The position numbers were made by a program, and so were the translations under genes. A stretch of DNA of 43,323 bases from Halanaerobium sp046541575 (lineage in GTDB: Bacteria; Bacillota; Halanaerobiia; Halanaerobiales; Halanaerobiaceae), in assembly GCA_046541575.1 (NCBI GenBank), contig JBKHDA010000012.1:1-43323 (forward strand). Reading direction: 5' to 3'. Under the pieces are notes generated by a model. The model saw only the letters and a program-made list of their open reading frames with translations, was not told the DNA's origin and ran no database searches. Below, piece after piece: positions 14,847-23,185 of the stretch (position 1 is its first letter; the number at the start of each line of letters is the position of its first letter).

Positions 14847-17759
14847 ATGGATAGTGAATTAAAAACAATAATTGGTGGTGAAAACAAGAAAAATCCTTTA
14901 ACAGATGAAGAAATTGCAGAAAAAATGAATTTAAGCAGAGAAAAAATTACCCTGATGAGAAAAGATAATAATATTCCAGCTTCAAAAGAGAGAATGAAGC
15001 CTTTATTAAAAAAGGAAATGAAAAAAGTTCTAGCTGATAATCCGGATATTTCTATAAGACAGCTTACCCAAAAAATGAAAGATCAGGGTTTTAAGGTTTC
15101 AAGACATATTATGAGAAAGGAGTTACAGCAGCTATCAGAGAAAAAAGATAAAAGAAAATCTAATGAAAAAAGTACTAATAAGGAAAATAATAACCTGAGC
15201 TTTAATAAACAATTTATTGATAATCAGGAGGATTCCTTTTCAAAAATTATAGGTGTAGACTTAAGTTTAAAAACACAGATACAGCAGGCAAAAGCAGCTG
15301 TTTTATATCCTCCCCATGGTCTTCACACCCTTATAATTGGCGAAAGCGGAGTTGGTAAAAGTTTTCTTGCAAAACAAATGTATAACTTTGCTGAAGCAAA
15401 AAAAGAGATCAAAGAAGATAAATTTGTTGTTTTTAATTGTGCCGATTATGCCGAGAATCCACAACTACTGTATTCTTATCTTTTTGGTCATAAAAAAGGG
15501 GCTTTTACAGGTGCAGAAAAAGATAAAGATGGTCTTATAAAAAAAGCAGATAAGGGTATTCTATTTCTTGATGAAGTTCATCGTTTATCCAGTGAAGGAC
15601 AGGAAATGCTATTTAATGTAATTGATAATGGTTTTTACAGAAAATTAGGAGAGACAGAAAAAAAAGAAAAAATTGAGCTAATGATTATAGCAGCTACCAC
15701 AGAAGATATAAAATCAAATTTACTGGCTACATTTAGAAGAAGGATTCCTTTAATAATTGATCTTCCTCCTCTTAACAAAAGAACTTTAGAAGAAAAATTA
15801 AAATTTATAAAACTATTCATTTCTAGAGAAAGCAGACAGATAAATCAGAAAATCATTTTAAAATATGAAGCAGCCAGAGCTTTGATCAGTTATAATCCTG
15901 AAAATAATATAGGTGAGTTAGAAAGTAAGATTAAAGAAATATGTGCACGTGCATATCTCAACTTTATTAGTGGGGAAAGCAAAAATGTAAAAATAACAAT
16001 TGATTTGCTTGATTTAAATATCCAGAGAAGTTTTTTTGAAGGCAGTGTACAGAGAGAAGATATTAAAAAATTGATCAAAGATGATATAAGTTTAACTCCC
16101 CAGATTGAGAGAAAAAATTCTGCAGTAGATATTAAAAAGTCATATAAGTTAGATAATGATATTTATAAATATCTGGAAGAAAAAAACAAAGAATTATATT
16201 CTCTTGGCTTTGATAAAAGAGAAATAAATAAAAAATTAAATGAACTTCTGGCTGAAAAAGTGAATAGTGTCTTTAATCAGGCACAAAACAGTTTTCTGGG
16301 GAATGAAAAAATCCTGGTAGAAATGGTAGACAGTCAGATAATGGACATGATCAATGATGTTTTAGTTATCGTACACCGGGAATTACCGGAACTGGTTCTG
16401 AATCAGCGTTTGAAATATGCACTGGCTATTCACTTTGATGCAGTTGTTGATAGGATTAAATCAGGTAAGATAATTAAACATCCCGATCTTGAAGAAGTCA
16501 AAAAATCACAGCAAAAGCTGTTCAATGTTTCTAAAAAAATAGTTAAATATTTGAATCAGGAATATTCACTGCAGATACCTGAAGATGAAATAGGCTATAT
16601 TACAATGTATTTGAATTCTGTCAGTAAAAATGAGAATACAGAAAAAAGCAGAGCCAAACCGGGTATTATTGTTTTATCACATGGTGCAGTGGCATCAGAA
16701 ATGTTGAAAGTTGCTAACTGGCTTTTAGGAGGTTCGGATGTTAAAGCTATTGATATGAATCTTGATCAGCCTCCAAAACTAATTTTGGATAAATTAATAA
16801 ATGAAGCTCAGAATTTAAATTATGGTAAAGGAATATTACTTTTAGTCGATATGGGTTCACTTAAGAGTTTTGGGAAAGTGATTACAGAAAAAACTGGTAT
16901 TAAAACACAAGTTATTTCAAGAGTAGATACTGTAATGTTGATGGAGGCTATCAGATGGTCTAAATATGATAATTTAGAACTGGAAGAACTGGCAGAAAGG
17001 ATTACAAAATCAGCAAAAAGTTATTCCGGAAGAGAGAAAAAAGCTATTTTGATTTACTGTATTACTGGTGAAGGTGCTGCTTTAAAAATAAAAGATTATC
17101 TTGTTCACAGATTATCTAATATTGAAGAAGAATTTAAAATAATTACTACAGGTCTGCATGATAAAAATATAAATCAGTATATAGAAGAAATATCTTCGAA
17201 ATATAATCTGCAGGCAGTTATAGGCAATCTGAAGCCAGAACTTAAAAATATTAATTATTTCAGTTTTGAAGATATATTATCAGAACAGGTATTTGCTGAT
17301 TTTGTCCAGGATTTAAGTTTAAAAAAAGTAGCTCAGCAGGATTACAATCTAGAAAAACTTTTAGACAAAAACTTAATTTATCTTAATCCTGATATTAAAA
17401 ACAAAAAAGAGGCACTTGAATTTTTAAGTCAAAAAATGATTTCTGCTGGTATTGTAAAAGATTCTTATTTTAAGGCAGTTACCGAAAGAGAAAATTATGG
17501 TTTAACATATGTTGGCAGTGGTATTGCTGTTCCACATGCAGAAAGTAAATATGTTAACTATTCTCAATTTGCTTTAGCAGTACTTAAAGAACCGGTAAAT
17601 TGGTCAGGATTTGAAGTAGATGTGATCTGTATGTTTGCTTTTAAAGATTTGAATACTGATCATTTTAAAAAATTTCATAATAAACTAAAAGAAAATTTGA
17701 ATTATATAAAAACTGCAGAAAATATTGAAAGCATAAAGGAGGTATTTGTAGATGGATAA
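14847..17759 (+). CDS. LevR-type sigma-54 activator with PTS domains
   Basis: A 970-residue transcription activator controlled by PTS phosphorylation. Residues 16-50 (PLTDEEIAEKMNLSREKITL) and 65-96 look like two tandem HTH units related to the RpoN DNA-binding box. AAA+ domain about 125-400: Walker A GESGVGKS (165-172), GAFTGA (218-223, sigma-54 contact), Walker B ILFLDE (238-243), Arg-rich FRRRIP. PRD about 435-595 with His529; the second usual PRD histidine appears to be Tyr588. EIIA-Man-like domain about 604-725 with His612. EIIB-Gat-like domain about 730-815 with Cys738 in YCITGEGAA. C-terminal EIIA of the fructose/Ntr type about 835-970 with His897 in AVPHAE, in place of the second PRD usual in LevR. 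It overlaps the next gene by eight bases. Family firm; domain borders approximate. Confidence 0.93.
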   Translation: MDSELKTIIGGENKKNPLTDEEIAEKMNLSREKITLMRKDNNIPASKERMKPLLKKEMKKVLADNPDISIRQLTQKMKDQGFKVSRHIMRKELQQLSEKKDKRKSNEKSTNKENNNLSFNKQFIDNQEDSFSKIIGVDLSLKTQIQQAKAAVLYPPHGLHTLIIGESGVGKSFLAKQMYNFAEAKKEIKEDKFVVFNCADYAENPQLLYSYLFGHKKGAFTGAEKDKDGLIKKADKGILFLDEVHRLSSEGQEMLFNVIDNGFYRKLGETEKKEKIELMIIAATTEDIKSNLLATFRRRIPLIIDLPPLNKRTLEEKLKFIKLFISRESRQINQKIILKYEAARALISYNPENNIGELESKIKEICARAYLNFISGESKNVKITIDLLDLNIQRSFFEGSVQREDIKKLIKDDISLTPQIERKNSAVDIKKSYKLDNDIYKYLEEKNKELYSLGFDKREINKKLNELLAEKVNSVFNQAQNSFLGNEKILVEMVDSQIMDMINDVLVIVHRELPELVLNQRLKYALAIHFDAVVDRIKSGKIIKHPDLEEVKKSQQKLFNVSKKIVKYLNQEYSLQIPEDEIGYITMYLNSVSKNENTEKSRAKPGIIVLSHGAVASEMLKVANWLLGGSDVKAIDMNLDQPPKLILDKLINEAQNLNYGKGILLLVDMGSLKSFGKVITEKTGIKTQVISRVDTVMLMEAIRWSKYDNLELEELAERITKSAKSYSGREKKAILIYCITGEGAALKIKDYLVHRLSNIEEEFKIITTGLHDKNINQYIEEISSKYNLQAVIGNLKPELKNINYFSFEDILSEQVFADFVQDLSLKKVAQQDYNLEKLLDKNLIYLNPDIKNKKEALEFLSQKMISAGIVKDSYFKAVTERENYGLTYVGSGIAVPHAESKYVNYSQFALAVLKEPVNWSGFEVDVICMFAFKDLNTDHFKKFHNKLKENLNYIKTAENIESIKEVFVDG

Positions 17760-18216
17760 TATATATGTTTCCGATGATTTAATAAAACTGAATGTAGATT
17801 TAGAATCTAAAGAAGAAATTATCAAAAAGTTAAGTAATTTGATGTTTAAAAAAGAAATTGTTAAAGAAAGCTATTTAGATGCTGTCCTAAAAAGGGAAAA
17901 AGAATTTCCAACTGCCTTAAGTACAAAAAATGTAAGTTTTGCCATTCCTCATACTGATCCTGAACATGTCAATAAAGCTGCTATTGCGGTTGCTCTTTTA
18001 GAAAATGAAGTAAACTTTAGAAGTATGGAAGATTATGATGAAGAAATTGGAGTAAAGATTGTTTTTCTTTTAGCAATTACAGATCCCTCCAAACAGGTAA
18101 AAGTACTGCAGAGTTTAATTGAAATTATGCAGAATGAAGATGTAGTAGAGAATGTTTTAACTTCAAACAATCGTTGTGAATTAGCAGATGTTTTAAAAAA
18201 AAGATTAAATGTTTAA
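17752..18216 (+). CDS. PTS EIIA component, fructose/galactitol type
   Basis: A 154-residue cytosolic phosphocarrier that passes phosphate from HPr to EIIB. VSFAIPHTDP near residues 61-70 holds the phosphorylated His67, as in EIIA of the fructose/mannitol/Ntr fold. AAAGGAGG lies before the ATG, inside the end of the regulator gene, so translation is probably coupled. It resembles the EIIA domain at the C-terminus of that regulator, suggesting the regulator senses the same phosphate relay. Substrate not readable. Confidence 0.92.
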   Translation: MDNIYVSDDLIKLNVDLESKEEIIKKLSNLMFKKEIVKESYLDAVLKREKEFPTALSTKNVSFAIPHTDPEHVNKAAIAVALLENEVNFRSMEDYDEEIGVKIVFLLAITDPSKQVKVLQSLIEIMQNEDVVENVLTSNNRCELADVLKKRLNV

Positions 18217-18241
18217 CAAATTTAATTAGGGGGTTTTAAAA

Positions 18242-18532
18242 ATGAAAAAAAAGAAAGTATTAGTCGCGTGTGGGTCAGGGATTGCCACTTCAACATTGAT
18301 AATGGATAAATTAAAAAATGGTCTAAAAGAAAGAGGTATTGATATTGAATTAGAACAGTGTAAAATATCTGAGGCAAAAAATTATATAGAAGATCTAGAC
18401 CTGGATATTATTGTTCTTAATGGCCCTGTAAACAGTAAATATGATATTCCAGCTTTTAGTGGAGTTAGTTTTTTAACAGGAGTTGGAGAAGACAAATTAT
18501 TAGACCAAATTGAAGCAGAATTGAAAAATTAA
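18242..18532 (+). CDS. PTS EIIB component, galactitol type
   Basis: A 96-residue cytosolic phosphotransfer protein. KKKVLVACGSGIATSTLI places the phospho-cysteine at Cys10, within the EIIB-Gat pattern CGSGIATST. AGGGGG precedes the ATG. Length is normal for a stand-alone GatB-type subunit. It lies between the EIIA and EIIC genes of one operon. Confidence 0.94.
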   Translation: MKKKKVLVACGSGIATSTLIMDKLKNGLKERGIDIELEQCKISEAKNYIEDLDLDIIVLNGPVNSKYDIPAFSGVSFLTGVGEDKLLDQIEAELKN

Positions 18533-18565
18533 AATTTTTGAAAATTAAAATAAGGAGGATAATTT

Positions 18566-20035
18566 ATGCAGCAAGTAATGAATGTTGTTAACTTTATTCT
18601 GGATATGGGACCAAGTGTTATGATGCCAATAATCTTATTTATAATGGCAATGATCTTTAGAATCAAAATTAGTAAAGCGATAAGATCTTCATTGACCGTT
18701 GGTATGGGTTTTATTGGAATTAATCTTGTATTGGGTTTGATGGTAGAAACATTAAGTCCAGCAACAGAATCAATGGTTGAAAACCTTGGTTTACAATTAA
18801 ATGTCATGGATGCTGGGTGGCCTGCCGCTTCTGCAATTGCTTTTGGAACCACATCTTTAGTACCCTGGATTTTTGGGCTGGGTATATTACTAAATATAGT
18901 GCTTGTATTGTTGAATTGGACCAAAACACTTGATATAGACTTATGGAATTACTGGCACTTTATCTTTGCAGCGGCTTTTGTTTATGCAGCAACTAATAAT
19001 TTCATTCTGGCAGTTATAATCGGTCTTTTAACACTAGTAATAGTTTTAAAACTTGCCGATTTAACAGCGCCTATTGTACAGGACTTTTTTGGAATGCCAG
19101 GAGTGTCACTGCCTCATACTGAAACAGTATCCTGGGCTCCTGTTGGCTGGGTGATTAATGGACTCATCGATAAAATTCCAGTTGTTAGAGAATGGGATTT
19201 TGATCAGGAAACAATACAGGAAAAATATGGGATAATGGGAGAGTCACTGATGATTGGTACAGTTATTGGACTATTAATAGGAATTTTAGCTTATGGACCT
19301 GATATTTCAACAGATATGGCAGGTAGTGTCTCTCAGATAATTAATACATCAATTACACTAGGAGCTGTAATGCTCATTTTCCCTAAAATGGTAAAATTAT
19401 TAATGACAGGTTTACTACCTCTTTCAGAAGGAGTGAAGAAATTTCTTAATGCCCGTTTTCCGGACAAGGAACTTTACATTGGTCTTGATGCAGCAACTGT
19501 TATTGGGCATCCAGCAAATGTAGCAACTGGCTTAATCTTAATTCCAGTTTCAATAGCTATTGCAGTAATTTTAAGTATGCTGGGATTAAATAGAATGCTT
19601 CCATTTGCAGATCTTGCAATAATGCCGATCTTAATTCTGTGGGCTACCGGCTGGTCCAGAGGTAATATTTTTAGAGGTGTAGTAATTGGTAGTATTTTCA
19701 TAACCGGTTTTTTAGTTATTGGAACATTTTTGGCTCCAATGACTACAACCCTTGCTCAGGAAGCAAATTTTTCTATTCCTGAAGGTGCAGCTCAAATTTC
19801 AAGTCTTGATGTTGGGGGACATCTGGCACCCTGGCTGTTGATGCTGCCCTTTATCGGCAATATATTTGCTGAACTGGGAAGTGGTTTTGCAATCTTTTCA
19901 ATTCTCTTTGCAATATTTACAGGTGGATGCTATGTAATTTTCTTTTACAAAGCTGCCAAAGGAGAGCTAATTACAGATTCAACAGCTGATGAGGATACTA
20001 AACAATCATTTGCAGCAGAAGAAAGTGTTAACTAA
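18566..20035 (+). CDS. PTS EIIC permease, galactitol (GatC) family
   Basis: A 489-residue polytopic membrane permease that binds and translocates the sugar. The N-terminal VMMPIILFIMAMIFRIKISK, the loop with GMPGVSLPHTETVSWAPVG, and LYIGLDAATVIGHPANVATG are typical of the GatC family. About 11-12 hydrophobic helices are visible. Galactitol-family permeases also serve other polyols and sugars, so the substrate is left open; the neighbouring aldolase suggests a sugar phosphate cleaved by retro-aldol reaction. AAGGAGG precedes the ATG. Its stop codon overlaps the next start by one base. Confidence 0.93.
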   Translation: MQQVMNVVNFILDMGPSVMMPIILFIMAMIFRIKISKAIRSSLTVGMGFIGINLVLGLMVETLSPATESMVENLGLQLNVMDAGWPAASAIAFGTTSLVPWIFGLGILLNIVLVLLNWTKTLDIDLWNYWHFIFAAAFVYAATNNFILAVIIGLLTLVIVLKLADLTAPIVQDFFGMPGVSLPHTETVSWAPVGWVINGLIDKIPVVREWDFDQETIQEKYGIMGESLMIGTVIGLLIGILAYGPDISTDMAGSVSQIINTSITLGAVMLIFPKMVKLLMTGLLPLSEGVKKFLNARFPDKELYIGLDAATVIGHPANVATGLILIPVSIAIAVILSMLGLNRMLPFADLAIMPILILWATGWSRGNIFRGVVIGSIFITGFLVIGTFLAPMTTTLAQEANFSIPEGAAQISSLDVGGHLAPWLLMLPFIGNIFAELGSGFAIFSILFAIFTGGCYVIFFYKAAKGELITDSTADEDTKQSFAAEESVN

Positions 20036-20235
20036 TGATTTATCAATTTGTATTATTTGCTATGGGACCTCATGGAAGATTGATTTTGGATTTTATAGTT
20101 AAACATCAGCTTGCGATAATGTCAGTATTATTCGTGATCTTATTTATAGAAATGTATAATAATCATTCTAAAAAGCACAGTGAAGATAAAGAAAATAAAT
20201 TAAAGACAAATTTGGAGGTTAAAAATGAAACTTGA
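20035..20235 (+). CDS. Small membrane protein in the PTS operon, 66 aa
   Basis: No family recognised. One strong hydrophobic helix (about residues 25-45, LAIMSVLFVILFIEMY) is preceded by a mildly hydrophobic stretch and followed by a charged tail rich in Lys and Glu. Its ATG shares a base with the EIIC stop (TAATG), and its end overlaps the aldolase start by eleven bases, so it is embedded in the operon by translational coupling. That placement argues for a real gene, perhaps an accessory subunit of the permease; this role is inference. Confidence 0.75.
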   Translation: MIYQFVLFAMGPHGRLILDFIVKHQLAIMSVLFVILFIEMYNNHSKKHSEDKENKLKTNLEVKNET

Positions 20236-20869
20236 ATTAGAAAGAATGAAGATAATGGAATATGGGAAGAAACTTGTAGATACAGGTCTAACAAAGGGTA
20301 CAGGGGGCAATTTAAGCATATACAATCCAGATAAGGAATTGATGGCTATCAGCCCCAGTGGTATTCCTTACTATGATATTAGACTCGAAGATATTGTTAT
20401 CATGGATCTGGAAGGTAATGTGGTTGAAGGAAAGAGAAAACCTTCCAGTGAATATGAAATGCACAGGATTTTTTATAAGAACAGAGATGATATCTTTGCA
20501 GTTGTACACTGTCATTCAATTTATTCAACCACCATTTCAATTTTAAGGGAGGATTTACCTGCTTCTCACTATATGATAGCTTTGGCAGGAAAAAATGTAA
20601 GATGTGCTGATTATGCAACATATGGATCTTCCCAACTGGCTGAAAATGCTTTTGAAGCTATGGCTGATAGATATGCAGTAATACTCGCAAACCATGGACT
20701 TTTGACTGGTGCAGATTGTATAGAAAATGCTTTTAATACTGCAGAAGAACTTGAATATGTAGCAGAGACATATTATAGGGCAAGGGCGATTGGAGAACCA
20801 GTAATTTTAGATGATCAGGAAATGGAAAAAATGCAAGAAAAGTTCAAGCATTATGGACAGGCTAGATAA
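20225..20869 (+). CDS. Class II aldolase, L-fuculose-phosphate aldolase type
   Basis: A 214-residue zinc-dependent aldolase, expected to split a ketose or ulose 1-phosphate into dihydroxyacetone phosphate and an aldehyde. Zinc ligands are His95 and His97 (VHCHSIYST) and His157 (NHGLL); the catalytic acid is Glu76 in SSEYEMH. Both spacing and length nearly match E. coli FucA (215 residues). GTGGNLS at 26-32 is the phosphate-binding region. GGAGG lies inside the preceding gene. The exact substrate is uncertain; as the aldolase of a GatABC operon it probably acts on the PTS product or a derivative. Confidence 0.9.
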   Translation: MKLELERMKIMEYGKKLVDTGLTKGTGGNLSIYNPDKELMAISPSGIPYYDIRLEDIVIMDLEGNVVEGKRKPSSEYEMHRIFYKNRDDIFAVVHCHSIYSTTISILREDLPASHYMIALAGKNVRCADYATYGSSQLAENAFEAMADRYAVILANHGLLTGADCIENAFNTAEELEYVAETYYRARAIGEPVILDDQEMEKMQEKFKHYGQAR

Positions 20870-20883
20870 TAAGATTAACTAAA

Positions 20884-20937
20884 GATTTTATGCCCTACCT
20901 AAAAAACATTATTAGGTTAGGGCATAAAATTTATTTT
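20884..20937 (+). terminator. Strong terminator after the aldolase gene
   Basis: ATTTTATGCCCTA pairs perfectly with TAGGGCATAAAAT, extended by CCTAA/TTAGG across one bulged base, and followed by TTATTTT. It separates the sugar-uptake genes from the HPr gene, probably lowering expression of the latter. Confidence 0.88.
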
Positions 20938-20986
20938 AAAAAATTATAAAATATAAAAATAAGTCAAATAAATGGAGGGATATAAA

Positions 20987-21262
20987 ATGCTATCTAAAAA
21001 TAAAGTTAAAATAAAAAATAAAACTGGTCTTCATGCAAGACCAGCAGCACAGTTTGTTCAAAAAGCCAGTAATTTTGATTCAGAAATTAATATAATTTAT
21101 GATGGTCAGGAAGTTAATGCAAAAAGTATTATGGGAGTTATGAGTCTAGGAATTGGGCAGGGAAGTGAAATACTTCTTAAAGCAGAGGGAGATGATTCAG
21201 AAACAGCTTTAGAAGAACTGAGCAGATATATTGAAGTTAAAATGCCAGAAGAGGATAATTAA
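20987..21262 (+). CDS. Phosphocarrier protein HPr
   Basis: A 91-residue HPr. The phospho-histidine is His16 in KTGLHARPAAQF, and NAKSIMGVMSLG carries the regulatory serine (Ser47) phosphorylated by HPr kinase in Firmicutes. The ATG at 20972 overlaps the ribosome site GGAGGG (20974-20979), so the start is the ATG at 20987. Whether it is the general HPr or one devoted to the neighbouring PTS cannot be decided; no enzyme I gene is in the window. A 23-base stretch of the gene (21067-21089) recurs just after its stop codon. Confidence 0.95.
   Translation: MLSKNKVKIKNKTGLHARPAAQFVQKASNFDSEINIIYDGQEVNAKSIMGVMSLGIGQGSEILLKAEGDDSETALEELSRYIEVKMPEEDN
21067..21089 (+). repeat. 23-base direct repeat, copy inside the HPr gene
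   Basis: The stretch from CAGTAATTTT to AGAAATTA, encoding about SNFDSEI, is repeated without a mismatch at 21273-21295. Flanks of the two copies differ. Confidence 0.85.
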
Positions 21263-21272
21263 TTAAAAATCT

Positions 21273-21295
21273 CAGTAATTTTGATTCAGAAATTA
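21273..21295 (+). repeat. 23-base direct repeat, copy after the HPr gene
   Basis: Exact copy of 21067-21089 located ten bases beyond the HPr stop codon. It may be a leftover of a partial gene duplication or a bound sequence; the remaining bases to the next gene show no terminator. Confidence 0.85.
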
Positions 21296-21390
21296 TTTAC
21301 TTAAAAAAAGGAAAAACCTTCAAAATGTTGAATTATTAAAGTAGAGCGAATATTTATAATATAACAAATTAATTTTGGGGGTATGTTTTT

Positions 21391-23169
21391 ATGCAAAAAG
21401 AATTATTGGCTGTAATTGGGGCAATTAACTCAAATGTTCAGAACACAACCAGTGACAGAATTGAAGCTCTTGCTCATGGACACGGTATGTTAAATATGGC
21501 TGCTTTTGCATCTGCTAATGCAATGACAAAAGAAATTTTAAGTGGAAGAGATATCAAATTAAAGGACGCAAATCTATCTGATCTCCCTGTTGACTACATT
21601 TTGGAAAAGGGTATTAAAGCAGCAAAAGATGCAGGAGCAACCCCGGCAAATTCTGCTTTGATTTCTGCAGTCCTGCTAAATATTGTGGGAACTGATGCTC
21701 GAGCAGGTGTGCCTGCAGGAAACAGAAAGCTGGGAGCAATGGCCAGAATGAAGGCTGGAGCTCAAAGAACGGGTGTTGCTTCTATTCCAACTTCTAAGCT
21801 GACAAATAAGGTTTCAGGCTTTGCAGCAGTTCAGGCATTATATAAGGCAATGCAGAATGGAGATTTATGTCGGGTTGATGGTGCTGATGTTCCAGCTTTT
21901 GTGGCTGGAGGTGCAGTTTATGGTCACAGTGTTTTAGGAGAAGACATTACCTATGAAGATATAACCTTAAATGGAACTAAAATTGCAGTTGAGGCAATGG
22001 AAAAAACTTATCGAGGAGCCGGGATTTCTCCCTCACCTATAATGTGTGCCATGATTTCTGCAGCTGCAGTTTTAGAAATTGTTAATCCAGATGGAATGAT
22101 CAGTGAAGAACATGCAGCATTTTTCAAAAAAGGAACAGGTTATCTGGCCGGTAAGGGTGCTGTTAAGGCAGCAGGTCTTCCGGAAACACTTCATCTAAGA
22201 GGGAGCAGAAAAGAATATGATACTGCAACTCTTGTCGGAGATTTAGGAATGATTTTAAAAGATATCGGAGCTCCTACAGTTGTTGGAATGATGACCTTAA
22301 ATGAGATACTGGCTGCTTTTGAAGAGGCACCTAATATTGGTGCAGGTTATGGAGGGGGACCGGTAAATCCACCTTTAGCTCATCTGGTATCAGATTGTGT
22401 TGTTTCAATGAATTTACTGATAGATAATGATGGTGAGCTCGATAAAACTGCTGCAGTACTCAAAGATATCAAAAATAATCAGTGGTTTGATCCTGAGATT
22501 TCTGCAGTATCTGCCAATACTGTTGCTCATAAAGCTGATCATGTATATCCGGGGCCTGTCAGCAGGGCAATTATTGAAGCAACTGAAGGTGTAAAAACTA
22601 ATGCCCTCTATCAAAGAGCTCTCAAAGCATATCAGGATTTTGAAGAGGGAAAAGAAATTGAGGATATCTGTTATGAGATGGACCAGGAGCGGCTTAAAAA
22701 AGTAGAAAAAAACTCGGCAGCAGTATTTAGTTCTATGTTTGATAAGGATATTGAAATTAATTTCACCAAACTCAAAGGGGGAGCTCACAGAGATAACCCA
22801 TTTGCCAAAAAATTCTGGGGCTTTGATGCTGATATAGATGTTACTATAACTATTGATGGAGAAGAAATAGAATTGGAGGGTTTATCTCACAAAGTAGTTC
22901 CCGATGCTGTTTTAAATAAAAAAGAAGAATTATCTGCTCCAATTACTATTGCAGCTGCAGTCGCCCAGGAGCTGATGTATATCGGCTGCTGTACTATTAA
23001 TATAATTGTTCCGGCAGCTGTGGCAGTTGCAGTGGGTAAACTCGGGGTGGAAGAAGCTGCTGAAAGAGCTGAAAATGGAGCTGAAATAACAGCTGCAATT
23101 CCAGGAGCTAAACAACAGGCAGAAAAGGTTGGAAAAACAGTTCAGCGAATGATAGCAGATATAAAATAA
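21391..23169 (+). CDS. Unrecognised 592-aa protein linked to LarC2
   Basis: No family recognised with confidence. The soluble chain is Gly/Ala-rich and looks enzymatic: EALAHGHGMLNMAAF near residue 25, DARAGVPAGNRKLGAMARMK near 101-120, TNKVSGFAAVQALYKAM, GAGYGGGPVNPPLAHLVSD near 320-340, HVYPGPVSRAI, and C-terminal YIGCCTINIIVPAAVAVAVG. Some Gly/Ala blocks recall the serine-dehydratase alpha fold, but the cluster-binding cysteine pattern is absent, so this is only an impression. There is no signal peptide; the C-terminal hydrophobic run is too Ala/Gly-rich to be a clear membrane helix. GGGGG precedes the ATG. The LarC2 gene follows after 16 bases, arguing for joint function. Confidence 0.85.
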   Translation: MQKELLAVIGAINSNVQNTTSDRIEALAHGHGMLNMAAFASANAMTKEILSGRDIKLKDANLSDLPVDYILEKGIKAAKDAGATPANSALISAVLLNIVGTDARAGVPAGNRKLGAMARMKAGAQRTGVASIPTSKLTNKVSGFAAVQALYKAMQNGDLCRVDGADVPAFVAGGAVYGHSVLGEDITYEDITLNGTKIAVEAMEKTYRGAGISPSPIMCAMISAAAVLEIVNPDGMISEEHAAFFKKGTGYLAGKGAVKAAGLPETLHLRGSRKEYDTATLVGDLGMILKDIGAPTVVGMMTLNEILAAFEEAPNIGAGYGGGPVNPPLAHLVSDCVVSMNLLIDNDGELDKTAAVLKDIKNNQWFDPEISAVSANTVAHKADHVYPGPVSRAIIEATEGVKTNALYQRALKAYQDFEEGKEIEDICYEMDQERLKKVEKNSAAVFSSMFDKDIEINFTKLKGGAHRDNPFAKKFWGFDADIDVTITIDGEEIELEGLSHKVVPDAVLNKKEELSAPITIAAAVAQELMYIGCCTINIIVPAAVAVAVGKLGVEEAAERAENGAEITAAIPGAKQQAEKVGKTVQRMIADIK

Positions 23170-23185
23170 ATACTGGAGGGCAGAT

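Noticed and set aside
20972..20986. Earlier ATG for HPr
   Set aside because: It overlaps the ribosome site that serves the ATG at 20987.
21391..23169. Calling the 592-aa protein a serine dehydratase homologue
   Set aside because: Only a general Gly/Ala-rich resemblance; the cysteine pattern needed for the cluster is absent.
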